Assembly (NCBI GenBank): GCA_003552765.1
Contig: PUOI01000125.1
Span: 1-5,244 of the forward strand
Length of the DNA: 5,244 nucleotides
Source: Candidatus Hydrogenedentota bacterium
GTDB taxonomy: Bacteria; Hydrogenedentota; Hydrogenedentia; Hydrogenedentales; SLHB01
Reading direction: 5' to 3'
Shown here: piece by piece, positions 1 through 5,244 of the stretch
Position numbering within the stretch: position 1 is the first letter of the stretch
Layout: each line of letters opens with the position of its first letter
Notes under the pieces: model-generated
Databases searched by the model: none
Told to the model about the DNA's origin: nothing
Seen by the model: the letters and a program-made list of their open reading frames with translations, nothing else
Made by a program: the position numbers and the translations under genes

Positions 1-599
1 AACCGTCCAAACCAAATTCCGCCCACCAGCACAGCGGGTATTCCCGCGACAACCCCGAACACGATAACCCATCCCAGGTCCGCTCCGATTAACGCGGCCA
101 CGGCGACGGGCCCCGGCGTGGGCGGGATGCAGGCGTGCGCCACGGCGATCCCCGCCAGCAAAGGAATCGCATAATAGAGCAGGCTCCGGCCCGAGCGTTC
201 CACCAGACTATAGACAAGCGGAATGAAGAGAACTAGGGCTACATCAAAAAACACGGGAATGGCGACGATTAGTCCCGTCAAACTCAACGCCCACGGGGCC
301 TTCTCATCCCCCGAGCGGCGTAGAAGCGCCTCGGCGATCTCTTTGGCGCCTCCCGTGCGGCGCAGCACTTCCCCGATCATCGCGCCTAGCCCAATAACCA
401 CGGCGATGTAACCCAGCGTTCCGCCCATGCCGTCCGTGATGACTTCGATGACCTCGCCCGCCGGGACGCCTCCCAACACAGCCACCACCAGGCTCGTAAT
501 AAGCAGCGCCACGAACGCGTCCAGCCGCAGATAGAGAATCTGCACCAGCAGAAAAATGACCGCAAACACCACCAAGCCCGACAAGAATAACGGCGACAT
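1..599 (-). CDS. GntP-family (gluconate:H+ symporter-like) permease, N-terminal part, runs off the left edge
   Basis: The minus frame stays open from an ATG at 599 to the window edge and gives 199 residues plus two bases. The GntP family imports gluconate and related sugar acids by proton symport across the inner membrane and is usually about 440-450 residues, so a little under half is present. Hydrophobic segments lie at about residues 4-24, 27-44, 60-78, 104-132, 139-157 and 162-198. Two family signatures are visible: the IPVFFD stretch at 114-119 and the AHACIPPTPGPVAVA block at 154-168. The second matches the usual HAFxPPxPGP motif, with Thr161 where several characterised members have His. 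The start is supported by a purine-rich GGGGAGGGG about 4-10 bases upstream and by a first helix beginning at residue 4. The gene follows the Nudix gene with a 93-base gap and no convincing terminator, so co-transcription is plausible. Family assignment is strong; the substrate cannot be fixed from this fragment (gluconate, idonate, glycerate or another hydroxy acid). Confidence 0.88.
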   Translation of the reverse strand, partial: MSPLFLSGLVVFAVIFLLVQILYLRLDAFVALLITSLVVAVLGGVPAGEVIEVITDGMGGTLGYIAVVIGLGAMIGEVLRRTGGAKEIAEALLRRSGDEKAPWALSLTGLIVAIPVFFDVALVLFIPLVYSLVERSGRSLLYYAIPLLAGIAVAHACIPPTPGPVAVAALIGADLGWVIVFGVVAGIPAVLVGGIWFGR

Positions 600-692
600 T
601 TCCCCTCCCCTTTCTTGGTTGCCTGTTTCTCTTCACGTAACTCGACGATACAGCAATGCACCCCAGTGGCGTGTCCAGTTTGGGGAACTCCC

Positions 693-1334
693 CTATACCG
701 GCGCCAGGCGCGTGGGAACAAAGACAAAACGCTCCTCGGGGTCGTCTGGAACGGCTTCGGCGATTTCCATGTACCGCAGATGTTCGGCCAAGGCGTCTGG
801 CGCTACCGGCTCTCCCCGGATGAGGGTGTACAGATGGGCCAATGAGATGAGGGAAAAGGGCTCCTCAAGAACCCCGGCGCCCACGCCTTTGCATCGAGTC
901 CACTCCTGCAGCTTGGCTACAGCGTACGCCATGATCTCGCCGTGGTCAAATGCAAGCGGAGGAAGATCCGCCATGGAATGCCACTGAGCGCGGGCGGCGT
1001 CGTCTCCACCCTTGGGCGCGTGCGCCGTTGAAGCGGTCAACGCCATGTACGCAACGGTGATGGTTCTTCCCCTCGGATCGCGGCCCAGCTTTCCGAAGGC
1101 GCCGAACTGCCCCAGCCGCAATCCCTTCAGACCCGTTTCCTCGGCAAGTTCCCGGCGCATGGCCGTCTCAAGCTCTTCATCGATATCGGCAAACCCGCCG
1201 GGCAACGCCCAATGACCCGCGAACGGTTCATGCTTCCGCTCCACCAGAAGCAACTCCAACGCCCCGCCGCGCACCCCAAACACCACGGCGTCCACCGTGA
1301 CCATGGGGCGGGGATATGTATACGTATAGGACAT
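693..1334 (-). CDS. Nudix hydrolase with NrtR-like C-terminal extension
   Basis: This 213-residue cytoplasmic protein has a complete Nudix box at residues 47-69, fitting GX5EX7REUXEEXGU (Gly47, Glu53, Arg61-Glu62, Glu65-Glu66, Gly68-Leu69). Nudix enzymes use this Mg2+-binding helix to split nucleoside diphosphates linked to another group. The opening YTYTYPRPMVTVD, the WALPGGF strand at 42-48 and GRDPRGR at 84-90 are typical of the ADP-ribose pyrophosphatase/NrtR branch (COG1051-like). Residues about 155-213 extend beyond a minimal 130-150 residue Nudix enzyme. Their PFSLISLAHLY stretch (159-169) resembles the start of the winged-helix domain of NrtR/AraR-type Nudix regulators. A GTG at 1361 would add nine residues. 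ATG 1334 is preferred because family similarity begins there and GGAG lies upstream at 1346-1349, although the 11-base spacing is long. The GntP permease follows 93 bases downstream. The protein could be an enzyme, a regulator or both; the Nudix fold is certain, the substrate is not. Confidence 0.9.
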   Translation of the reverse strand: MSYTYTYPRPMVTVDAVVFGVRGGALELLLVERKHEPFAGHWALPGGFADIDEELETAMRRELAEETGLKGLRLGQFGAFGKLGRDPRGRTITVAYMALTASTAHAPKGGDDAARAQWHSMADLPPLAFDHGEIMAYAVAKLQEWTRCKGVGAGVLEEPFSLISLAHLYTLIRGEPVAPDALAEHLRYMEIAEAVPDDPEERFVFVPTRLAPV

Positions 1335-1567
1335 GCTGGTGAGAACTCCAGTGGAAAACACGATACGCTGTCAAGCTTTTGGGCCGTAGTTTACCCCATC
1401 CCCTCCCGCCAAGGCCAAGACGAGTCACACAGGCGCTCCAAACTCGCCCCCCGGAGTCATGCCGGCGCAAACGTGACGGCGCTATCGCAGAACCAAGGGG
1501 TCACAAACTTTAGCGCGGTCAGCCGGACGGCCCCAGATTCGTGTCAACCGTGCCTCGCAGACCAAGA

Positions 1568-1598
1568 CGCCCGCCGCGGCGATGAACCACGGCGGGCG
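1568..1598. terminator. GC-rich hairpin, probable terminator after the transporter gene
   Basis: The arms CGCCCGCCG (1568-1576) and CGGCGGGCG (1590-1598) pair perfectly over 9 bp. Two further G-C pairs lie inside a single mismatch and close a 7-base loop. The stem lies about 45-75 bases past the stop of the minus-strand transporter gene. The only T-tract (four Ts at 1600-1603) follows on the plus strand; on the minus strand the stem is followed by TCTT. It may act in both directions or as a mRNA 3'-end stabiliser. No plus-strand gene ends here, so its service to the transporter gene is inferred from position. Confidence 0.45.
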
Positions 1599-1610
1599 CT
1601 TTTCAATCAA

Positions 1611-1628
1611 GGAGGAATTCGATCCTCC
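1611..1628. terminator. Short hairpin just past the transporter stop
   Basis: GGAGGA (1611-1616) and TCCTCC (1623-1628) form a 6-bp stem with a 6-base loop, 15 bases beyond the transporter stop codon and immediately before the stronger GC hairpin. Four Ts follow at 1630-1633 on the plus strand. Alone it is weak, but the tandem arrangement fits a 3'-end processing or termination region. The GGAGG here is not followed by a usable start codon. Confidence 0.25.
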
Positions 1629-1643
1629 GTTTTCAGTCTGGTC

Positions 1644-3512
1644 TTACTCAGAAGACGGCGGTGGCGGCGGAGGCGAACCTGCCTCGTGCTCGGTCACCGA
1701 CCGCGGCGGCCGCAGATAATGCACGATGCCCACGAGGATGACGAACAGCACTGCGACGCCAAGGCCGCGCACACCGTACTGGGTCCATAGCTCGTACACG
1801 CTAGCGGGCACGATGATGATCAGCGCCAGGCCCATCAAGGCGTTCCAAGCGATGCGCCGGCCGCCCTGCGGCATCTCGTTGCCGAGCAGCGTCTTCTGGT
1901 TCATCAGCAGGAAGAACGAGATGTACGCCAGCGGTATCAGCAAGAAGGCGAACATCGACGTCGGCACCACCAGCCACGGCGCCGCGGCGGCCCAGAAGAA
2001 GGGCGCGAGCAGGCCGGTCGCGGGGAACAAGGATCCATACCGGAACCACTTGCCGTCGTGGGGCTTGTTCAGAAACTCACAGAAGCCCACGCCCGAGATA
2101 ATCATCAGCATGGTGATGCTGGAGAAGGCCACGCCGAGCACGCCAATGCCAAAGACGTACTGGGCGAAGATGACGCCGGTGAAGGGTTCGAGCGCGTTGG
2201 CCAAATCGAAATTGTCCCGCCGCACCAGCGTCGCCGCGAGATAGCGGTCGTAGGCGGTCGTCTCGCCGACGAGAGAAGCGGCCAGTTCATCACGAGCATC
2301 CGGATCCTCCTCCTCGAGTTCCGCCAACTCCGCACGGAGGCTTTCCGCCTCTTCCTCGTCCATGGCCAGCAAGGCCCGTTCGACCAGATGGCCCTCGTAC
2401 TCCTCCTGCTGGCCGCTGGTGGCCTCCAATTCCAGTTCCTCGTCGCGTGGCTCGGCGTCGGGATCAATCTCCCGCCGGATTTCCGCTTCTTCCTCCGGGT
2501 CCATGAGTCCATATTGCGGCTCAAGGTGGAACTGGCTCGCCGAAGCGACCACGACGCACGCCGTGGCGATCAGGAACGGGATGAGCAGTCCGAAGCCGAG
2601 GTCGAACTTCATGAAGCCCCGGAACGACTTGCCCCAGCCCCGCTTGAGCAGGGAGTAACCAAACAGGAAGGTCATGTTGATGCCCACTGCGGTGGCCGCC
2701 GTCGAAACAATGACGCCCCGCTGGTCAGAAACAATGATTTCCTCCCAATGCTCGCGAAATTCCTCGGGCACATTCTCCAGGATCGCCACAAAGCCTTCGG
2801 CGGGCCGCAAAATCATGCCCGGATCGGGAATGAAGCCTGCGAAGATAGCGCCCCAATCCAATTCACCCACCATACTCAGGCGCACGACCACGCCGATGAA
2901 GGAGATCATGATGAGCGCCACCATGACCTTGATGATCAGCTCAAAGATCTTTACCCCCCAACCGCCGCGGCCATAGTTCCATACGAACCCGACAGCCACC
3001 ACGAAGAAAATCAAGACGAGAACCAAGTTGCTTGTGAATTCGCCAAGCATACCGCCCTCGCCGAATATGCCCGGCATAAGGTTCTGTTGAAACACGCCGA
3101 TGCCCAGCGTGTACTGTGGCATGACCCATACCATGTTCGCCACGAACGCCGCGATAGCCCAGCCCCAGCCCAGCACCGGATTCACATACTCGTTTATTGC
3201 CGGGAAGGGCCGTTTTCCGGTGGATAGGGTCACGTAGGCGATTGCACTGAGCATGATGATGCCCAACAGCATGGCCAGGGGCTGAACCCAAAGCATACTG
3301 GTACCCGCCAGCACGCCCAGATACAAGCTGCCCGCGAGGGAACCGCCCCCCAGCGTGATCGCGCTTTGCAAGAACCCCGGGCCCGAGAGACGCAAGTAGG
3401 TCGCTACTTTCTTGATGCCACCCGCTTCATCGGCCTCCTGCAAGAGCCGTGCTTGCTCCAGCACCTCGTCGTCGTAACCGCCCATGTTTTCGTTGCGTTC
3501 TTGTTCATTCAT
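1644..3512 (-). CDS. Divergent NRAMP-superfamily (Mn2+/Fe2+ transporter-like) membrane protein
   Basis: This 622-residue protein has 11-12 predicted membrane helices, near 43-66, 72-96, 112-141, 160-180, 190-212, 265-290, 303-327, 441-475, 493-513, 515-537, 552-572 and 581-599. NRAMP proteins import divalent metals with protons through a LeuT-like fold. The SGPGFLQSAITLGGGS stretch at 43-58 aligns with NRAMP helix 1, but the signature DPGN becomes GGGS (Gly55, Ser58). In helix 6 the usual MPH aligns with Asn279-Met280-Thr281, so the classical metal ligands appear to be missing. Between helices 7 and 8 lies an insert at about 328-440; 33 of residues 331-410 are Asp or Glu. The C-terminus carries six prolines (614-619). 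Start ATG 3512 has GGAGGG 8 bases upstream. The frame stays open upstream to 3821, but that extension is arginine-rich and unlike the family. I recall similar proteins annotated as NRAMP transporters in planctomycete-like genomes. Superfamily is likely; metal specificity is uncertain. Confidence 0.82.
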   Translation of the reverse strand: MNEQERNENMGGYDDEVLEQARLLQEADEAGGIKKVATYLRLSGPGFLQSAITLGGGSLAGSLYLGVLAGTSMLWVQPLAMLLGIIMLSAIAYVTLSTGKRPFPAINEYVNPVLGWGWAIAAFVANMVWVMPQYTLGIGVFQQNLMPGIFGEGGMLGEFTSNLVLVLIFFVVAVGFVWNYGRGGWGVKIFELIIKVMVALIMISFIGVVVRLSMVGELDWGAIFAGFIPDPGMILRPAEGFVAILENVPEEFREHWEEIIVSDQRGVIVSTAATAVGINMTFLFGYSLLKRGWGKSFRGFMKFDLGFGLLIPFLIATACVVVASASQFHLEPQYGLMDPEEEAEIRREIDPDAEPRDEELELEATSGQQEEYEGHLVERALLAMDEEEAESLRAELAELEEEDPDARDELAASLVGETTAYDRYLAATLVRRDNFDLANALEPFTGVIFAQYVFGIGVLGVAFSSITMLMIISGVGFCEFLNKPHDGKWFRYGSLFPATGLLAPFFWAAAAPWLVVPTSMFAFLLIPLAYISFFLLMNQKTLLGNEMPQGGRRIAWNALMGLALIIIVPASVYELWTQYGVRGLGVAVLFVILVGIVHYLRPPRSVTEHEAGSPPPPPPSSE

Positions 3513-3520
3513 AGATGCCG

Positions 3521-3526
3521 CCCTCC
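3521..3526 (-). promoter_or_regulatory. Ribosome binding site fixing the transporter start
   Basis: The minus strand reads GGAGGG with 8 bases to ATG 3512, near-ideal for a Shine-Dalgarno site. This decides against the longer in-frame reading from 3821. It also favours ATG 3512 over the next in-frame ATG at 3485. Confidence 0.75.
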
Positions 3527-3672
3527 ACAGGTTGATGCCCCTTTGTGTGTAGCTCCCTTGTTCTTGCCGGTAAGGAAATGCGGTTTGAGCCAGCGCCGTT
3601 CCAGTAGGACGCCGGGTTCTTTCAAACGGCCGTCTCCACCGAAAGCCCCCGCGCCAACGCCAGCCGCGCCAA

Positions 3673-3700
3673 GATATACCGAATCCCCCCCGGATTTCAA
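3673..3700 (-). promoter_or_regulatory. Candidate sigma70-type promoter for the transporter gene
   Basis: On the minus strand TTGAAA (3695-3700, five of six consensus bases) is followed after 16 bases by TATATC (3673-3678, four of six). Transcription would begin near 3666 and leave a leader of about 150 bases before ATG 3512. The 9-bp dyad at 3721-3748 would lie just upstream of the -35 box. The hexamers are moderate matches and GC-rich non-model bacteria vary, so this is tentative. Confidence 0.35.
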
Positions 3701-3720
3701 AATCGAGTCTTTCGTGACAA

Positions 3721-3748
3721 GTGGGACCAGCTGACCTGATGGTCCCGC
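3721..3748. repeat. Inverted repeat upstream of the transporter promoter, possible operator
   Basis: The arms GTGGGACCA (3721-3729) and TGGTCCCGC (3740-3748) pair over 9 bp with one G-T wobble and a 10-base spacer. No T-tract follows on either strand, and no gene ends here, so it is not an obvious terminator. Its place about 20 bases upstream of the candidate -35 box suits a regulator binding site. Which protein binds it is unknown. Confidence 0.5.
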
Positions 3749-3820
3749 ATGAACCTACGCGGCGGTCCGGCCCGGTTTCGGTTGATGGGATGCGCATTCG
3801 CCGCCTAGGACTAGGACCCA

Positions 3821-3835
3821 TATAGCACTTCTATA
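3821..3835. repeat. Short perfect dyad TATAGcacttCTATA, possible operator
   Basis: Two 5-base half-sites in inverted orientation are separated by 5 bases, a size that suits a dimeric winged-helix repressor such as a GntR protein. The dyad lies 8 bases upstream of the plus-strand candidate -35 box at 3844. A 5-bp AT-rich dyad can arise by chance, so the call rests on position. Confidence 0.35.
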
Positions 3836-3843
3836 ACATGGCG

Positions 3844-3872
3844 TTGCAATCAGCCCGCTAGACCGGTATTAT
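3844..3872 (+). promoter_or_regulatory. Candidate sigma70-type promoter toward the GntR-type gene
   Basis: TTGCAA (3844-3849, four of six) is followed after exactly 17 bases by TATTAT (3867-3872, five of six). Transcription would start near 3880 and give the regulator a leader of about 235 bases. Because TTGCAA is its own reverse complement, the -35 can be read on either strand. A nearer start from the TATACT at 4057 is an alternative. Confidence 0.35.
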
Positions 3873-4102
3873 TATTCCGCCACAAAGACATGTGGGAAGC
3901 TGTTAGATGGATTTCTAAGCGTGTTCGTGTTATTCTATCGCTACTGAAACAGGGGCGGAGAGTGGGACGGGCGCCTTTGAGCGCCAATTAGGACAGGCTT
4001 GATTGCATATACCGTGGCAATCCCGCAAGCGTCCTGCATCATCGGGTGCGAATTCGTATACTTTCGCCGCAAAGACTCATATGGGGAAGAAAACTCTGAA
4101 TT

Positions 4103-4107
4103 GGAGG
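4103..4107 (+). promoter_or_regulatory. Ribosome binding site that selects the second ATG of the GntR-type gene
   Basis: GGAGG ends one base before an ATG at 4109 and 7 bases before an in-frame ATG at 4115. Ribosomes need about 5-9 bases of spacing, so 4115 is the likelier start and removes two residues from the longest frame. Confidence 0.75.
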
Positions 4108-4114
4108 AATGAGA

Positions 4115-4489
4115 ATGTTAGATAATATAGACTTGCACAGCCCGGAACCCGTATACACGCAAATAGAAAAACACGTACAATTCGATATTGCCGCCGGCCG
4201 CTTGAAATCCGAGGACCGGCTGCCATCGGTGCGTGAACTTTCGGAGCGGCTTGGCGTGAACCCGAACACCGTCGCCAAGGCCTACCGGGATCTCCAACTC
4301 ATGGGCTGGGTCAGCGCCCGCCGGAACATGGGCATTTTTGTCACGAGGGGATGCGAAGAACGGTGCCGCGACGATGTGCGCCAGAGAATTGCTCAACAGC
4401 TTTTTCAAGCTGTGACCGAAGCAAAAGCAGCAGGCTTGACCCGCGACGAAATCGTGGAGGCCACCGACGAAGCCTTTGGCTCATCTTGA
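4115..4489 (+). CDS. YtrA-subfamily GntR transcriptional regulator
   Basis: This 124-residue protein has an N-terminal GntR winged helix-turn-helix at about residues 10-78. The helix-turn-helix core RLPSVRELSERLGVNPNTVA (35-54) is nearly identical to the GntR family signature, and a wing at about 67-77 follows. The C-terminal part is only about 45 residues, with GLTRDEIVEA at 107-116. This short tail is the hallmark of the YtrA subfamily, where it mediates dimerisation and usually carries no large ligand domain. YtrA-type proteins commonly repress their own operon, which encodes ABC transporter subunits. Here no ABC gene follows: the next gene is convergent, and the divergent neighbour is the NRAMP-like transporter 600 bases away. 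The regulator may control itself, the transporter or distant genes. Two cysteines at 80 and 84, just after the wing, are unusual enough to note, but a sensing role is unproven. Family call is strong; the effector and targets are unknown. Confidence 0.92.
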   Translation: MLDNIDLHSPEPVYTQIEKHVQFDIAAGRLKSEDRLPSVRELSERLGVNPNTVAKAYRDLQLMGWVSARRNMGIFVTRGCEERCRDDVRQRIAQQLFQAVTEAKAAGLTRDEIVEATDEAFGSS

Positions 4490-4497
4490 GGAATCCG

Positions 4498-4514
4498 GGG
4501 AACCGTCGGTTCTC
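4498..4514. terminator. Short hairpin in the convergent gap
   Basis: GGGAACC (4498-4504) and GGTTCTC (4508-4514) pair over 7 bp with one G-T wobble and a 3-base loop, between the converging stop codons at 4489 and 4543. No T-tract follows on either strand, so intrinsic termination would be poor; its position is the main argument. Confidence 0.3.
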
Positions 4515-4542
4515 GCCGTGCTCATAGGCCACAAGATTGGCG

Positions 4543-5244
4543 TTATGGCACGCGAGGCGGTCCATCCTCGCTGGGCACGATGGCTCCGTGTTCGCGCAGG
4601 GCGGCGCGGACCTCGTCCATGTCGGTATCCATTACGGAAATCCCTTGGCGCGCGGCTTGGCCCGCGAGGACCGCGGCGGCTTGGCCCATACCCATGCAGG
4701 AGGCTTGCACGCGCAGGGCGGAGTTGGCGTCGCGATCGCTGGAGACGCAGCGCCCCGCCACGAGCAGACGCCGGCTCCCCTGGGGAACGAGCGCGCCCCG
4801 AGGAATGGTGGGGTAGGTGTTGGGGTTCAGGTGGCGCTGGCGGATGCCGCCGGGATAATGCACGTCGATGGGGTAGAAGCTGTAGGACACGACGTCGTCC
4901 CACAAGCGTCCACTTTCATAATCCTCCGCCGTGACCGTGGCTTCGCCGCGAATCGTCGCGGTTTCCCGGATGCCGCATTCCGGCGCCACGAAGCTGATCT
5001 CGAAGTTTTCCAGGCCCGGTTGACGCCGGAGGAACCGATAGACGCGCAACAGCGAGACGCGGCTGTTGAGTTCGGCCTCGGTGCGCCCCGCGCTTGTGCG
5101 GCCGTTGACCCCGGCGATGTGGGTGGCGTTGTCGCCCTTGACGGCCTCGAAAGCGCCGGGCCCCAAACCCGGGCTCAGGAAGCCCCATAGGTTGTTGCGG
5201 ACGAACATTTCGTCCTCGGGATCGAGTTCGCCGTTCTCCAGCGC
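4543..5244 (-). CDS. FAD-dependent oxidoreductase (FAD_oxidored-like), C-terminal part, runs off the right edge
   Basis: The frame is open from the right edge to TAA at 4543-4545 and gives the last 233 residues; the N-terminal dinucleotide-binding fold lies outside the window. The C-terminal signatures match the PF12831-type FAD-dependent oxidoreductases. These include RETATIRGEATVTAEDYESG near 93-112 of the fragment (family form roughly RETRRIxGEYxLTxxDV), YPIDVHYPGG near 124-133 and LLVAGRCVSSDRDANSALR near 160-178. CMGMGQAAA at 183-191 is the small-residue helix that closes over FAD. ATG 5208 (residue 13 here) is not the true start, because coding with the same character continues upstream of it to the edge. 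Proteins of this group are abundant in planctomycete-like and related environmental bacteria, often near carbohydrate degradation genes. Their substrates are mostly unassigned. The gene converges on the GntR-type gene with a 53-base gap and shows no link to it. Family call is strong; the reaction is unknown. Confidence 0.88.
   Translation of the reverse strand, partial: ALENGELDPEDEMFVRNNLWGFLSPGLGPGAFEAVKGDNATHIAGVNGRTSAGRTEAELNSRVSLLRVYRFLRRQPGLENFEISFVAPECGIRETATIRGEATVTAEDYESGRLWDDVVSYSFYPIDVHYPGGIRQRHLNPNTYPTIPRGALVPQGSRRLLVAGRCVSSDRDANSALRVQASCMGMGQAAAVLAGQAARQGISVMDTDMDEVRAALREHGAIVPSEDGPPRVP

Larger units (their letters stand above)
1335..1643. other. Intergenic region between the NRAMP-like and Nudix genes
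   Basis: This 309-base stretch separates two minus-strand genes. I see no gene in it: open frames here lack a start with a ribosome binding site and resemble no known protein. It contains two hairpins within 80 bases of the transporter stop (listed separately) and two exact TTGACA hexamers on the minus strand (1369-1374 and 1542-1547). Neither hexamer has a convincing -10 box at 16-18 bases. The Nudix promoter is probably here but I cannot place it with confidence. Confidence 0.6.
3513..4114. other. Divergent regulatory region between the transporter and GntR-type genes
   Basis: About 600 bases separate the divergent starts, long for a bacterial intergenic region, and the half near the regulator is more AT-rich than the genes. 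I see no recognised RNA gene or riboswitch. It holds candidate promoters on both strands, two dyads at 3721-3748 and 3821-3835 (listed separately), and a small GGCGC/GCGCC hairpin at 3970-3985. A TATACT hexamer at 4057-4062, about 50 bases before the regulator start, could be its -10 box but has no matching -35. It overlaps a GTATAC palindrome (4056-4061) that recurs inside the gene at 4151-4156. A 33-codon reading frame (3890-3991) has no ribosome binding site and is not called. Confidence 0.6.

Noticed and set aside
1319..1328. TATACGTATA palindrome at the start of the Nudix gene
   Set aside because: It encodes the conserved Tyr-Thr-Tyr residues of the protein and is explained by that coding constraint.
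1369..1374. Exact TTGACA on the minus strand upstream of the Nudix gene, and a second at 1542-1547
   Set aside because: Neither has a convincing -10 hexamer at 16-18 bases, so I did not call a promoter from a -35 box alone.
1212..1790. A 192-codon plus-strand frame spanning the Nudix-transporter gap
   Set aside because: It overlaps both neighbouring genes antisense, crosses the GC hairpin, and shows no domain or start signal.
2058..3227. A 389-codon plus-strand frame inside the transporter gene
   Set aside because: It is antisense to a clearly real membrane protein. Its composition is what the reverse strand of a GC-rich gene produces, with His-, Glu- and Ala-rich, low-complexity text and no domain.
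3513..3666. Possible metal riboswitch in the transporter leader
   Set aside because: The leader is long enough, but I could not find the conserved elements of the yybP-ykoY or M-box families; only weak pairings such as GCCGTT with AACGGC are visible.
3513..3821. In-frame N-terminal extension of the transporter by 103 residues
   Set aside because: The extension is arginine-rich and has no membrane or family similarity. It also overlaps the candidate promoter and the 9-bp dyad, while a strong GGAGGG site selects ATG 3512.
3890..3991. A 33-codon plus-strand frame encoding a small basic peptide
   Set aside because: No ribosome binding site precedes the ATG and nothing in the peptide is recognisable; the start falls only about 10 bases after the predicted transcript start. 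A leaderless peptide cannot be excluded but is not supported.
4537..5190. A 217-codon plus-strand frame opposite the oxidoreductase
   Set aside because: The minus strand carries well-known FAD oxidoreductase motifs through the whole stretch. The plus frame has no recognisable domain and no ribosome binding site.

Overview
This is a GC-rich bacterial window (roughly 60% GC by eye) with five protein genes. Three are complete: a Nudix protein, an NRAMP-superfamily transporter and a short GntR-type regulator. Two are cut by the window edges: a GntP-family permease on the left and an FAD-dependent oxidoreductase on the right. An NRAMP-like protein of this divergent type, a PF12831-type FAD oxidoreductase and generous intergenic spacing together suggest a planctomycete- or Hydrogenedentes-like lineage. 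That placement is inference from protein style; no rRNA or other marker gene is present.

Layout. Bases 1-599 (minus) encode the N-terminal 199 residues of a GntP-family permease. Bases 693-1334 (minus) encode a Nudix protein with an intact Nudix box and a C-terminal extension resembling the winged helix of NrtR-type regulators. It lies 93 bases upstream of the permease in the same direction, so the two may form a small unit. Bases 1335-1643 are non-coding and hold two hairpins just after the transporter gene. Bases 1644-3512 (minus) encode the 622-residue NRAMP-like transporter. Bases 3513-4114 are a 600-base divergent regulatory region with candidate promoters in both directions and two clear dyads. 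Bases 4115-4489 (plus) encode a 124-residue YtrA-subfamily GntR regulator standing alone. After a 53-base convergent gap with a short hairpin, bases 4543-5244 (minus) encode the C-terminal 233 residues of the FAD oxidoreductase.

How the genes may work together. Nothing ties all five into one pathway. Two local relationships are plausible. The Nudix protein and the GntP permease could be a sugar-acid uptake gene with a nucleotide-sugar or ADP-ribose-linked enzyme or regulator. The YtrA-type regulator shares a divergent intergenic region with the NRAMP-like gene and has no ABC transporter next to it, so it may control itself, the transporter, or both.

The most unusual feature is the transporter. 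By eye alignment it lacks the metal-coordinating residues of NRAMP helices 1 and 6, and it carries an insert of about 110 residues, very acidic in its first 80, in the predicted extracytoplasmic loop between helices 7 and 8. No mobile element, CRISPR array, tRNA or rRNA was recognised.
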